Assembly (NCBI GenBank): GCA_963920635.1
Contig: OY987307.1
Location: forward strand, 19,793,735-19,857,734
Direction: 5' to 3'
Source: Pseudeuparius sepicola
Taxonomy: Eukaryota; Arthropoda; Insecta; Coleoptera; Anthribidae
Length of the DNA stretch: 64,000 nt
The notes under the pieces are model-generated. The model was not told where the DNA came from. It saw only the letters and a list, made by a program, of their open reading frames with translations, and did no database searches. Shown here piece after piece: positions 23,240 through 34,985 of the stretch (within the stretch, counting starts at the first letter, position 1; each line of letters begins with the position of its first letter). The position numbers and the translations under genes are program-made.

Positions 23240-23640
23240 GTGGTTATCAAACCTGCCAGCTCCGCCTCTGGTCCCGCTTATCTCCGAAATACTGTTTTCT
23301 CATGTTTTACACACCGATCGGGTTTTTTGCGATAACCATCTCGCCGCCGCCTTTGTCTTTGGGGTTTAATAATTAAGAGTTGGACATTTCGAAAGTGTCA
23401 CGGCCGCAAGATGGATCGGCCGGCCTCGGGATTTTCGGTTTGACGGGGGACGGCCGGGACCGTACGAGATCGTAAATCAGAGCGGGGGCATTTCTCGGGG
23501 CCCGAGACGCGAACGGCGGATACTTCTGGACGGGATGACGGCCAGCGGTTTGATTCCGGATCGAGGGCCACGGGCGCTTCTCCGACCGTCAGTACAACTT
23601 CGCCCTCCGTCCAACGAAATCCGTTGGTCCAAAAGGGAAC
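23240..23640. other. GC-richer non-coding island
   Basis: CpG-containing DNA with no recognised protein on either strand. The minus-strand frame at 23477-23725 is arginine-rich from base composition, not a domain. The word GACGGGGGAC is shared with the 15.4-15.6 kb block. Confidence 0.4.
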
Positions 23641-23794
23641 CCAAACCGACCTGTCCGGATGGGTACTTTACATTTTGCAATGCTACAATGTATTTCGTAT
23701 AGAGCGTTTGGGATGGAACCTTCAAAAATACTCGTCAGGTGGCATATAATATTATGGCTCATTGGAAGTAAGAAGTTACTTAGGTAGACATAGG

Positions 23795-25245
23795 TGCTTA
23801 GTAGTTCAGTCAACTGGTGGTTTAAAGTGGAAAGTTTTGGTGTAATTGTTTTTAATGGTTTATTTTATGTCTTTTGGGGTGCTGAACACGAATCTGAAGT
23901 TGTCCAACAAAAAGTTTCCCAGCAAATATCAGAAATCATAAAAAAAAACACAAAAAATAATGTTTTAGTGGTTTTCATTTTATAAGTGGCAAAGCAAGCT
24001 ACTTACGCAAAAAGTGAAAATGGAGTAAAATAAATAGGAAAAAATTATTATCTACAATTTATCTCTCCCAACATTTGTTTGTACATGGTATGGTTTCCTT
24101 GCAAAAGAGTGTTGAAACATCGAGAAACTTCAGTAATTTTTGGAAAATAGCAAAAACATCATTAATTTATATTTTTTTATTTCATGTAGGTAAATATTAT
24201 TCTATAGGCTAATAAAAGACATGAATTTCTGTACAATGTATATATATTTATGTAGGTATATGAGCCTCCTTAGACACGGCTTCCATGGTTTCTGCAAGGC
24301 AGCCTTCCAGTTCTTCTGCACCTGAAACAAATAATCATTGACTTAATTCCAAATGTTTGCAATTTATTGAATACATATTATGAATACCTATTTAGTAACA
24401 TATTTTGAACACACAAATAAATAGTGGATGAAGAAATAAAGATAGGATAGAATTATCCTTGTATTATGTTACCTTCAAATGATTCAGGGAACTCTGGATC
24501 TTCCTCTACTTCTTCTTCAATTTCTGCAACGGGCATGTTATTACAGCTGTTCTCGCAGTTCGGGTACATATTAGAACAGTTAAGGCCTGCTTTTTTGCAT
24601 CAACATTTTTGGTCTGACAGGTCTTCACGCATTTGCAAGAAATAAGTTTTAAAACTGCTTCTGGTGCTGGGGGCTGTAGCGTTGGACTCGCTGCAGACCC
24701 CATTTGGTTTTCTCCCAACCCCATTGCTCAGGACGGTTTTTATTTCCAAGCCAAAGTATATAGTCTCAAAGAATGTTGCTGTGCTGCAGCCTTGGTAGGA
24801 GGTAGAGACGCCAAATGTGATGTTGTTCTGTATGTTGAAAGACAAGGAACTACAGGTAAAATAATTCAGTTAAAGGGAAAGTTGCATTTCATTTTTATTT
24901 ATTTATTTATTTATTGCTATTTGCCAAAAACTACCCATTTCCCTGATATTTCAACACTCTTTTGCGTGGAAACCATATGATGTACAATACAAAAAATTTT
25001 AGGAGACATAAATAATTGTAGATAATTTTCTCCTCTTTATTTTACTGCAGAACCACTTTTGGGGTAAATAGCTTGCTTTGCAAGTTATAAGCTAATGTTT
25101 TTTTTAATGATTTCTCATATTTGCCGCGAAAATTTTTGTTGGACAACTTCAGATTCGTGTTCAGCACCACGAAAAACATGAAATAAACCACTAAAAACAA
25201 TTACACCAGAACTTTACACTTCGAACCCTCCTTGATTACCATATG
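23795..25245. mobile_element. long inverted-repeat unit carrying a CXC-gene fragment
   Basis: The left arm (about 23795-24130) and the right arm (about 24935-25245) are inverted copies with some divergence, sharing for example GAACACGAATCTGAAGTTGT against ACAACTTCAGATTCGTGTTC. Between them lies a spliced gene fragment on the minus strand (24248-24849). I could not define a target duplication. It may be a transposon with long terminal inverted repeats or a foldback that captured a gene piece. Confidence 0.6.
24248..24849 (-). pseudogene. CXC (tesmin-like) cysteine-rich protein fragment, two exons
   Basis: The minus-strand frame opens after an acceptor (TTTTACCTGTAG) at 24850. It reads LPPTKAAAQQHSLRLY, then a region with two stops, then PPAPEAVLKLISCKC. 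After a +1/-1 shift it reads KAGLNCSNMYPNCENSCNN, giving regularly spaced cysteines as in a CXC domain. It ends with an acidic tail, EIEEEVEEDPEFPESFEG. A 151-nt intron (24322-24472, GTAAC...TTTCAG) joins this to the last exon, AEELEGCLAETMEAVSKE...HIPT and stop. From memory this layout (PPAP, CXC, acidic tail) occurs in a family of uncharacterised arthropod proteins. In-frame stops and the shift make this copy a pseudogene. Confidence 0.6.
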
Positions 25246-25493
25246 ACTGAACTATAGAGGATATAGGATGTTGAGTTAACTCTTGCAGAGATTCTAGATT
25301 TCATTGTTTTTGCATTTTTAGTCAGAAATCATCCAGTCGAATTACATCATATAAAATGTTCATATAAAATTCTCACATCAAATAGATGGTCCGATTTTCA
25401 AAAAACTTTTTTCCAACCTTTAATAGTACTCGAAGAGCTCTGTATTATTTGTATTATGGGTTATAATTTGTTAAAATCGATGAATCAAGAACC

Positions 25494-25730
25494 CTAGGAA
25501 GGAGTCAAAACTATGGATATTATAAAATACGTGAGACGAAAATCGCCCTGTGTAGGAAGCAAGTTTTGACACAATATTTTGATTGTGGCTCTTTCCTGGC
25601 TTGCAAAACTAAATGTTTGATGATAATAATCCATCGGTAAGTAAATTTGTAATTTAAGTTAACTCTTAGGGCACCGAAGTGGCATAGGCGTTTGTGTAGG
25701 TATACCTACTTCTTCATAATTGGAAATTTA
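25494..25730. repeat. direct repeat, partner at 22737-23035
   Basis: Second copy of the repeat, slightly shorter, same orientation. See the partner entry for shared words. Confidence 0.75.
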
Positions 25731-26517
25731 AAATTGAAATTGCTCTATTATCCAGGATTCCTAAACTTAAAGACATAATCATGCCTTATAAATTTTGCGA
25801 AAAAATTATGATTTTTGCTTTCATTACTTCACTTGTTTTCAAGGCTTTCCTGATTTGATTGATGTTTCAACTTGTTGAATAAGAATTAATTAAGGTTGGA
25901 GGATGATGCCTCTAATGTAAGGAAATGTTGAAATGAAATATATTTTTCCAAGGGAGGCTAATAGAATACATTTATATATTTTCAATATTAATGACTTTTA
26001 ATAACAGTAGACCATGGAATAGGACTATTTGAATTTTTTTTTTAAATCGGCCCATGTTTAAGAAAATACAGAATTGTCTCGACTCAAAGTGTAACACACT
26101 GTATAAACATTAAAATCCACTTAGATATGGAATCAGAGACGTTCGAGTTTAATTTGTTAATTCATCATAGTTTCAAATAATAGAGCATAATTCTAAACTA
26201 CGGTGAAAAAGTGATAGGGCAGGATGTTCTATGGCTGCAGCAAATTCTGTAATGGAAAGTTATTTTGAATATGTTCTTTCAAGATTTTTGTGCAAAGTCA
26301 AGATTCAAAGCAAAATATTTAAACATTAAAACATACCCCACCACCAAAAAAAAAGCATCCAAATTTGAATACTATACCTATACTATTTCGGTCGGAGGCA
26401 GAACATTTAAAAATTTGTTTTTATAAATTATACTATAATAAATAATGCTGTTTTTTCTCCAACTCCTCCAATTTTACTCAATTTATACTAACGGAGATTT
26501 AACAAACTTTTAATATA
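25731..26517. other. unassigned AT-rich stretch
   Basis: I see no gene, no paired termini and no clear repeat here. Confidence 0.5.
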
Positions 26518-26966
26518 CAGTGTGACCCATTTGTTTTGGGGTCAGTCTGTAAAAAGTGTATCAATCGTGCGATTTGGCTGATTTTTTTTTTAAATTGTAG
26601 AGCTCGATGAACTGCACATTTTGAACAAAAATTGCCTGGTTCGCATAAAATCCAAAGCCTACTATGACCGTTTTTATGAGCAAAATTTTAAGAAACCATA
26701 TTAGCGTTTTTTTTTGAAAAAATCTGTATGCGCCAATGGATTGAGCACCCCTCGAAATGGGTATGTACAAAATTTCATCAAAATATTTCAAGTAATAACG
26801 ATTTTGTAGAAAAATTAAAAATGCAGCCAAGGTACCTACGTCTTTATTTTCAAAAATTCAAAGTTGGCCATGGAAAATAATTGAATTGTTTACTTTTATT
26901 AAGTGTCAAACTGTCTAAATTGAGTTCAGAAATTGTTTGTGCTCAATACAATTAATTATCATAATT

Positions 26967-27305
26967 ATGGAATATTTAAGCATAAGAGACAAAATAGAAA
27001 TTGTTCGACTCGTGGGCGACAACGAGCGCTCGGCAGCAGAAGCTGCGGCCGAATTTAACAATAGACACCCAGGTAGATCAGTGAGTCGAAGTACTGTACA
27101 ACGTATAAACAATATTTTTGATGAAACTGGATCGATTTCTAAAAATTTATTAAAAACTAGGCAAAATGGACGCCGTGGACTTGTTGAAAATAACAATCAA
27201 ATTCTGCAATACTTTAGTGACAATCCTCGAAATAGTGTTCGAACGGCTAGTTTAGACCTTCATATACCCAGAGAGAGTATAAGGAGATGTTTGAGAGAAG
27301 ATTAG
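26967..27305 (+). pseudogene. mariner-like transposase, N-terminal DNA-binding part
   Basis: I prefer the ATG at 26967 (MEYLSIRDKIEIVRLVGDN) because domain similarity starts there; the upstream Met at 26937 adds only a hydrophobic leader. The protein has the helix-turn-helix arrangement of mariner transposases: a first HTH (IRDKIEIVRLV...AAEAAAEF), a basic linker with KTRQNGRRG, and the start of a second HTH (NSVRTASLDLHIPRESIRR). It then runs into a stop at 27303-27305. The missing part (the usual HPYKI-type linker) was deleted where this frame meets the next one, with an 18-bp overlap of frames. Confidence 0.85.
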
Positions 27306-27979
27306 AATTTTGCTATTGGCTGCAAGGTGAATATCTCCATAATGGCAACTTTTTAAATGAAATTTTATTCACCGACGAAGCCACGTTTACTACAAATGGT
27401 GTAGTATCAAGTCAAAACTGCCGTCACTGGTCAGCTGAAAATCCAGAGTTTATAATAAATGCAAGGAGACAATATTCACAAAAAATTAACGTTTGGTGTG
27501 GAATACTACGCGACAGAATAATTGGCCCATTTTTCTTTGAAGGGAATTTGAATGCGGCTGGCTTCTTGAATTTTCTAGAAATTGAATTTAGAAATGCTTT
27601 AGATGAGTTACCATTAAGATACCGTTTAAATTTAAAGTTACAGTTAGATGGCAGTCCTATTCATAATGCTCGTTTAATCAGAAACTGGCTAGATAATAAT
27701 TTTGAAAACTGTTGGATAGGGCGAAATAGTCCTTTCTGTGAGTGGCCACCGAGATCTCCGGACTTAACTCCTTTAGATTTTTTTCTTTGGGGTACACTTA
27801 AGCAAAATGTTTATAAGTCAAGACCCCATAATTTACAAGAACTGCAAGCTAGGATAAACCGTAGTTGTGAGGAAATTACTCCACAGCAAATACGAAATGT
27901 AATTTTGAATGTACGCAAGAGGAACGACAAATGCATTGTAGAAAATGGAGGCTTGGTAGAAGTTACAAAAATTTTATAA
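27287..27979 (+). pseudogene. mariner-like transposase, catalytic DDD domain
   Basis: The frame starts inside the preceding one and encodes the RNase-H-fold catalytic domain: FERRLEFCYWL, the first Asp in ILFTDEATF, the second Asp in LQLDGSPIHNARL, and the third in SPDLTPLDFFLWG, followed by a C-terminal helix (ENGGLVEV). All three catalytic Asp are present. The second and third are separated by 42 residues, close to the DD41D type (rosa-like) rather than classical DD34D mariners. Only the fusion point with the N-terminal frame is broken, by a deletion of about 30-40 residues plus a frameshift. The catalytic part itself has no stop. Confidence 0.88.
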
Positions 27980-28769
27980 TTTTAATTGTTTTTATGTTTT
28001 GTGTTTATAAGCATAAGGTTGTATTATTACAATTCAATTATTTTCCATGGCCAACTTTGAATTTTTGAAAATAAAGACGTACCTTGGCTGCATTTTTAAT
28101 TTTTCTACAAAATCGTTATTACTTGAAATATTTTGATGAAATTTTGTACATACCCATTTCGAGGGGTGCTCAATCCATTGGCGCACACAGATTTTTTCAA
28201 AAAAAAACGCTAATATGGTTTCTTAAAATTTTGCTCATAAAAACGGTCATAGTAGGCTTTGGATTTTATGCGAACCAGGCAATTTTTGTTCAAAATGTGC
28301 AGTTCATCGAGCTCTACAATTTAAAAAAAAAATCAGCCAAATCGCACGATTGATACACTTTTTACAGACTGACCCCAAAACAAATGGGTCACACTGTAGC
28401 TACCCCAAGGTAGTTTTTAGGCTAATGTTCATATTTGTAGGAAATCCCAACTTTCTACAGTTTTGCTTTAAATCTTGAGTTTTTTGTTAGATGATAAAAA
28501 CACAGTCTGCTTATTTTACCATATATGCCTCTATAATATTGAGACATGTATGAAATGAAATATTATGAAACATTATGTTGTATGAAATATTAGAATCATT
28601 TGTCTAAAATTATTTCTTGCTTTACTGGCTTCGATAGTCCAATAGGTTATGAGCCCAGGCAGTTCAGACATGGTAAAGTAACAGTGTTCTGGTAAAAGTA
28701 AAGCTAATAGTCTAAAATATTATTTTGAATTTTTTTTTATGAATAATTTGTTGTTAGTGGCATATAACA

Positions 28770-29330
28770 GTAACTTCGAGGCCACCACGATTTAGAAGCT
28801 GATAGGCCGAGAAAACTTCAGTTCATGGCAATTCTCTGTTCAAACGTATTTAGAGAATGTGTCACGGCGAGTTTTGAAAGTGGCCGTAAAAAAGCGTACA
28901 AAGGCAAAATCGGACATAATTCTATTAGTTGATCCTGTAGATTATGTTCTTGTATGTACAAGATGCAGCTACAGCTTAATGTTCGGAACAAGTTGAAGGC
29001 AACATTTGAAGATTCCGATTGAACATGTACGAGGAGTTGGATTATCGAGAAATCTGATTACCACATGATTAGAGAACTGCAATATCATTGCAGAATATGT
29101 GAATAATAATAATGGGTATTGAAACTTCCGGTGTCCGGATAACAGTAGATTCAATTAAGATTAAGTTACTTCAAGATATCAAAAAAGAAAGTGTGTGAAG
29201 AACGAAAGTGCTTTTTACTCAAAGAAGTTTAATAAATAAAAAAGGACCAAGATGTTTTAGATATGCAATAAGTGTGGTGGCAAGGCTCTAGATTGCCCAA
29301 AAAGGAACACAGATGAAAGATGAAGGTACA
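28770..29330 (+). pseudogene. copia gag relic
   Basis: Broken frames read KTENFSSWQFSVQTYLENV, then DAATA..., KLKATFED and NCNIIAEYV, the UBN2/gag layout of copia elements. Near 29266 a zinc-knuckle remnant reads CNKCGGKALDC, in which the His expected in CCHC is replaced. Multiple stops and shifts interrupt the reading. It would have encoded the capsid and nucleocapsid protein. Confidence 0.65.
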
Positions 29331-29419
29331 GAAGAGAGTAAATAGGATGGAAATGGCCACTCTCGAGATAATTCAAAGAAATGCCACATAGGTCTTTGTG
29401 CTCGTTTTGGCGTTGCGAT

Positions 29420-29816
29420 AAACACCAAGAATCATGTACATCTATTCAGGTGCTTCTTGCCTTATTATGGCAATGATAAAAGACTGGCTTGAATATTTTT
29501 AAGAATCATAAATTGGAGAAATTGTATATGGTTGCAAATGATTCTAAGCTTCTACTAACAGGAAAAGGTAGAGTTAGCATGTAGTGTTCGTTGAAGGAGA
29601 AGAAAAAAGAATCAGTATAAATGATGCAGATCAGAATTTCACGAAAAATCTGCTTTCGCTTTCTGTTGCCAAAATTGTACATCGAGGTTTTGAACTACTA
29701 TTCAATGCAGGTTCTCAAATATATGAAAGTGACATTATTGTTGCTTCTGAGGAAAACAATATGTACACGTTGGATAGAAACCATAAGATGATTTTGAATT
29801 GTGGTACGTACTTATA
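29420..29816 (+). pseudogene. copia protease/pre-integrase relic
   Basis: YSGAS at 29443-29457 lies where copia proteases have the catalytic D-S-G triad, with Asp changed to Tyr. After a stop and shift, ANDSKLLLTGKG(R)V and NLLSLSVAKIVHRGFELLF follow, then NNMYTLD, the typical pre-integrase region. The open frame at 29584-29817 is the longest intact part. Confidence 0.7.
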
Positions 29817-29864
29817 GAATAATGGGTCATATTAACTCTAGAGATTTGTCTTTTTACTGCTGCT

Positions 29865-30150
29865 TATCTGATTAATCGTTCACCATCCAAAGGATTAGAA
29901 CATTTGAAGATGACTCCAGAAGAAAGGTGGATAAAGAGAAAACCAAACATAGAGCTTATTGGATTATTCGGATGCAGAGCAATGGTATCTAATGTTAGGT
30001 ATATACTGCGAAGAAACAAAAGGATATTGTTTTATTCGACAAACCAGTAGAAAATTAGTTAAAAACAGAGACGCAGTTTTTACGGAAAATAAAGATGTAG
30101 AAGAAAAATGTAAGCAAGATCTCTCAGTTGATTTGAAACATTGGGGAAAT
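29865..30150 (+). pseudogene. copia integrase C-terminal relic
   Basis: Pieces in shifting frames read YLINRSPSKGLEHLKMTPEE, KRKPNIE and FGCRAMV, the conserved stretch at the end of the copia integrase catalytic core. No intact catalytic triad can be read. Confidence 0.7.
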
Positions 30151-30639
30151 TGAAAATTACACATAAAGAACACGGAAGTATAAATGAAGGTGATGAAGAA
30201 ATAGTCGAAGAAAACATGTCTACAGTTGACAACTTAGATAATAATAAAAATAATAATAATAATTCTCACCCTCACAATACTCGAAACTAGGAGTACCTAC
30301 CCCAGAAGCAACCAAATGCATATGCGGGGGAGGGGGGCAATTACTAAAACTAAATTACTAAAACTACTAGGACAATTATTAGTAAATCACACGGATAAAG
30401 CTATTTAGGAGCAATACCGTGAACCCACATTTGTCCAGCTCTCTTGGCCATAGCGATTCTTTAAAGACATGTATGCATGCGCCTGCCTCGACATCGGTTC
30501 GAACCAAGATCGATCGAAGGCAGAAAAACATGCAGTCTAAAAAGTTGAAGTTAAATAGAATAAAAATGGACCTGAATATTTATCGGAAGAAAAGATTCCG
30601 AAATCATCCAAAAAAACTATAAGATTTTCACTTATATTA

Positions 30640-31120
30640 TTTATTGCAAGTAGAAAATATTGTTGATCCATTAACAGTAGAGGCTATGAAAAGAACTGAC
30701 AAATTGTTATGGAAGGAAGCAATTAATGAAGAATATAACTCTTTCCTAGAAAATAATAGATGGGTAGAGGTCTAAGGAAATAAAGCAATAAAATGCAAGT
30801 ATAGGTGTTCAAGTCCAAAAGAGATGAGAATGGAGAAGTAGTACGTCGCAAAGCTTGTTTAGTAGTTAAAGGCTATACAAAAGACAGAGGAATTGATTAT
30901 GAAGAAACGTTCAGTCCAGTTGTTCAAAACAATTCATTAAGACAAAATATGATTTAGAGATTGAACGAATGAATCAGGTAACAGCTTTCTTGCAGGGAGA
31001 TTTAGAAACAGAGGTGTATATGGAAGTACCCCTTGAAGAAAGCTATCTATACGGTTTTATAAACAAGCTAGTCGGCAGTGAAACAAGAAGTTTAGTTCTG
31101 CCTCGAAAGAAATTGGTTTA
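30640..31120 (+). pseudogene. copia reverse transcriptase relic, N-terminal part
   Basis: The fragments DPLTVEAMKRTDKLLWKEAI, NEEYNSFLENNRWVE, then RKACLVVKGYTKDRGIDYEE, TFSPVV and MNQVTAFLQGDLETEVYMEV follow the standard start of the copia RT domain. The YVDD catalytic box and RNase H are absent, the similarity ending near 31100. Confidence 0.8.
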
Positions 31121-31130
31121 CCTACTGCAG

Positions 31131-32132
31131 TCTGACCTCTGTGTTGTAACGAAGTTGTCTACTAGATTTCCAGGATTTTTATTTTCAGTTTAACCGAATT
31201 ATTTCTTTCTTTTCCAGGCCGTAAACCGACCGGCATTATCTTATTGAGTTTATTTCTGATTTTTCACCGTGGGTCAAATGTTTATTGGGGTTAAGCAAGC
31301 CGAAGAGGGGTAGAACAGGGGTCCCAAATCATATAAAATGGTATTATAAAATATATAATTTTTATTATGAAGAATAAAGCGCAGTTGCGAAATGGACAAC
31401 TAATTCAGAGAAGACTTGTATATCTGGACCTATTTTATAAACACAACCCATTGGCTCTTATTAGTTGGCTCGTCCACATTTCAGCGTTTTCTAGTAATTA
31501 CAGCCGATAATGGTTTGCATACATCTGCTTAATTGGACATTTTAGTTGCTTAACTGAAGACGATTAATCAATCGCTGATTGATATGGCCCTGACATGTGC
31601 AGAGAAAATGTGAGCATAACTACATATTTGTTTTGTATCCAATTATAAAAGATAATCGCAATTTATATATTTTTTTGGCATAGATATAAAGTTATTGAAG
31701 CCAAGTTTCGCTTTCCAGGTGGCCAGTAGAGGTATTTAAATATTTTTCAGTAGACTCATTGACAACCGCTTTTCTTTTCTTACTGACATTCTTAGTCGCT
31801 TTAAGATTTCTATGATCCAAGGTGATCTTCTCGCCAAAGTTTAAATGTAGGTTGTTCGTGTTCGACTTAGTCGTATCAATTTAAATTAAACTTAGATTGA
31901 CACTGGCTTCTGTTGGAACAAACCCATGATCGTTCAAAATTAATACCGAAAATGGCCACCACGAAACTGAAATTATTATTTTATATCGAGAATATCAGTA
32001 AAATCGGAGAAAGCTCCTATAACATTTTGGAATTTTATTATGTTATATATTCCTTTAGTAAAATTAAACATTTTTTTGTTATTGCATCAATCGCAAGTTA
32101 AATAAATTCAGTGTAAAATTTTGAAATGTATA
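31131..32132. other. unassigned stretch
   Basis: No gene or paired repeat ends visible. The frame at 31913-32101 has no domain. Confidence 0.5.
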
Positions 32133-33052
32133 GGGGAGAGTGGTACTCAGTAAGACGCTGTACACAGTGAGACAGCCTCAATTATTTTTAAATTTTGCGC
32201 GATTGTTTAGTTTTCTCTCTTTGTATCGTTTGCTGTAATGTTAAAGCACGTGCCAGTGAAACCGTTATACTAAGTTGAAAGTATTGTGTGATTTTGGCGG
32301 AAAAAATAGATTTGGCAAGACAAGGAGTAACAAAATGTATGCAATTGTTAAGCGTTTATCAGTTTCATCTGTAGATATTGAATGATTATTAGTAGTTGAA
32401 ACGATTCCTTATCATCTTACTTTCTAATCTCAAATTTTTTGTGGCCTGCAAAAAATGCTTAAACCAATAAAATTCTATCTCCCATGAATTTTGGGAAATG
32501 GTAAACACTGAGACAAGCCAATAGGTACACACTGAGACACTTATCTCAGTGTGTACTAAATGTTGATTTTTGAAATTTTAAATTGTAATCACAGAGTTAA
32601 GAGAGTTATAATCCAAAAATCTCAAAAATGCGTTCCCTTCTCTTCTCTTGTACGCAAATGTTAAGGTAAGAAATGCCAATAAGCACATTTCTTAAATCAA
32701 GAGCCGATATGTTTTCTTTTAGAAGTATTTATAAGTTTGGTGTTGGATTAGATTTTTTTTCCTGCCCATCTATACCACCAAAGAGTATTAGCTTCTGTTT
32801 TCCTACGATCTCTCACTATTGACATTATGTCTCAATGTGTCCCATCCAGTGGTACACAGTGAGACATTTTCAGAAAAAAAATAGTTCATTTTTTTGTTAC
32901 TTACATAAGAGATATATTTTAATTTTTATTATGTTAATAGATACGCGCGATGTAAGTTCTAAAGACAGTACTAAAATAAAACCTATTTTTCTGTAAATCG
33001 GTGTGTTATGTATAAAAAAATATTTTTTGTCTCACTGGGTACCAGCCTCCCC
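32133..33052. mobile_element. TA-flanked MITE with iterated CACTGAGACA motif
   Basis: The left terminus GGGGAGAGTGGTACTCAGT and the right terminus (inverted) GGGGAGGCTGGTACCCAGT are flanked by TA. Inside, about eight copies of TACACAGTGAGACA-like words occur in both orientations (for example 32158, 32510, 32527, 32851 and inverted near 32545, 32828 and 33028). There is no ORF. It fits a non-autonomous Tc1/pogo-type element whose transposase-binding word is repeated inside. Confidence 0.72.
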
Positions 33053-34324
33053 TAGGTAATATTTATCGTATTATTATAAGTACTCAAGATAACTCGGCTA
33101 CTTCTTGATAGATAAAATCGGTGGCGAGTGCGAACGATAGCTCGAAAACTATGGCCAAAAATTTATGTATGACAATGGTTCTGTTACAATATTTATATGG
33201 ATTAGTTACCGTAAAATTTGAACTCTCTTGCGGGCTGGATGATTAAGTTATTTGTAAAAATGTTTAAATATGCGCGTTTTTTAAAGCAAAATGTCCTATT
33301 CAATTTGATATGTCACACTTGCTTGTTTGTTCTGTATTTACTACAAAATTAAAATATTCCACAAATAAGATTGGTACAGGTAAAACAAATATAATTTTGC
33401 ATGTTTGAGTATATTATGATTTTTTTACCGTATTTTAGAACTGTATTTTAGAAACTGTCAAAAAAAAACAATTGCTTCAATTCACTACCTATATGGCTAA
33501 CTCATCAATATCGATAAATGTGAAATTAAACTTGAAGGCAATAACTATTTGTTCCATAAAAGTCAAGAATTTTGCTTAGGTAGGTAAAATAGTTTGATGA
33601 TATTTTAATTTATCATTATTTTGGCATCAATTTGACACTGGAAGACGTAATGTAACTAAATCTATACCCTAAATGCTAGACGGTACATCAACTTTGCAGC
33701 AAAAATTAAAGCGTTAATATCATTTGCTTTTAAAAAAAATACCTATTCTTATGGGTAATTAGTAATCAAACGTTACTAGAATTATAAAGCTATGATACAA
33801 AATAGTTTTTACAAAGTTTTTAAAATTTTCAGAAACTTCATAAATATTAAAAATTGTCAAAAAACTAAATATTTTATTAGAGCGTTGGCGCACTTCGGTA
33901 AAATTGAAAAGGCAAAAACTTTTTCAAGTAAAACTTTTTGATATTTTAACAAATAAACCCATTTCTGGCGATATTTTTTTTAAATGTCGTTTTTGGCAGT
34001 TAACGAAAGTCACATGACCACGTTTGTGTTGGTTATTTTTCATCTTTTTTCAACCAAAAATAACCAAAAAATTAAATTTCAAAATAAAACATTAATTAAA
34101 TCACGTTTATTATACACACATCCAAAAATCTAAGGGACAATAGGATAAAAAATTAGGAAATAAAACACAATAGGTTCCTGCCATATTTTTTTATATTATA
34201 GTTGTTGTTCTCTAAATAGATTTATAGGTACCTATGTGTCAAAATTCACAAAATTCTTCAAATATACATAGTTTATGCATGTTCTTGCAACACATAATTA
34301 ACAACAATAAAGCAACATTAAATA
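33053..34324. other. unassigned AT-rich stretch
   Basis: Very AT-rich, without ORFs above 60 codons that look real and without pairs of transposon ends. Confidence 0.5.
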
Positions 34325-34520
34325 ATAATTAATACACAGGATTACCACCACGACTGTTAACCACCGTTCTACATCTATGAGGCATACTTATAGGTTGTCA
34401 ATTGTCAATGTTATGTTGTTCGATAATTAATACACAGGATTACCACCACGACTGTTAACCACCGTTCTACATCTATGAGGCATACTTATAGGTTGTCAAT
34501 TGTCATTGTTATGTTGTTCG
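34325..34520. repeat. 98-bp tandem duplication of the Tc1 C-terminus
   Basis: The unit starting ATAATTAATACACAGGATT occurs at 34325-34422 and 34423-34520 with a single visible difference (CAATG/CATTG). It covers the last codons and stop of the Tc1 relic. Near-identity suggests the duplication is recent. Confidence 0.9.
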
Positions 34521-34985
34521 ATGGCGTTCCATTCATTTGAAAGGCACTCGAATAGTTGTTGGTCAGTCTGAAACACAATATTTTGCACCAAAAGTTTTCG
34601 TCCGAGCATATCTCATAAGTGCTCGATAGGATTAAAGCACAGACCTATGTAAGCTATATATACCCGTACATATTGTGTATTGTGCGCAGCTGAATAAACA
34701 ATTGCGACGCAGTGCGATACTGCGCTCTCGCAAGGCTAGCAATCTTAGATGTGTATATCCTGAATTGTGGTAGTTACCCTTTAAGGGCCTGTATGCCGTT
34801 CTCTGACGTCTCCTGTTTCTTGATATCTTATCCATAAACGATTAATAACACTATTGGATGTGCGTTAAGGTTTTTTGCGACATCCCTTTGTGAAATTCTA
34901 GCCTCCAACATGCCAATACTACGTAACATCGTTTCACGTTCCAAATGATATCTCTACTGGATCATAAAATGTTTAAAATCACCAA
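34325..34985 (-). pseudogene. Tc1-type transposase relic
   Basis: Near 34970-34850 the minus strand reads MLEARISQRDVAKNLN, then RYQETGDVRERHTGP and a basic-linker position: the paired-like HTH of Tc1 transposases. After a deletion that removes most of the catalytic core, NPIEHL and DMLGR (the Glu of the DDE triad in NPIEH), QQLFECLSNEWNAI and the typical end SMPHRCRTVVNSRGGNPVY with stop follow. Several stops interrupt it. The C-terminal 98 bp are duplicated in tandem (34325-34520). Confidence 0.8.

Larger units (their letters stand above)
26518..28396 (+). mobile_element. mariner-like element with ~370-bp terminal inverted repeats
   Basis: The element begins CAGTGTGACCCATTTG at 26518 and ends with the inverse CAAATGGGTCACACTG at 28396, flanked on both sides by TA. 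The terminal inverted repeats are about 370 bp (26518-26892 and 28032-28396) and nearly identical, shown by the 89-codon frame that is the same in both arms but for one residue (Y/H). Near-identity of the arms implies a recent insertion. The transposase inside (26967-27979) is split into two frames by an internal deletion, so the copy is non-autonomous. Confidence 0.92.
28640..31130 (+). mobile_element. Ty1/copia retrotransposon relic
   Basis: Gag, protease, integrase and reverse transcriptase fragments occur in copia order on one strand. They are preceded at 28645 by GGTTATGAGCCCAG, which resembles the tRNA-iMet half primer site of Drosophila copia. I found no pair of LTRs, and all coding parts are full of stops and shifts, so this is an old, dead copy, probably with 5' and 3' ends lost. 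Confidence 0.8.

Noticed and set aside
26561..28353. 89-codon ORFs near both ends of the 26.5-kb MLE
   Set aside because: They lie in the terminal inverted repeats and are copies of the same non-coding arm.
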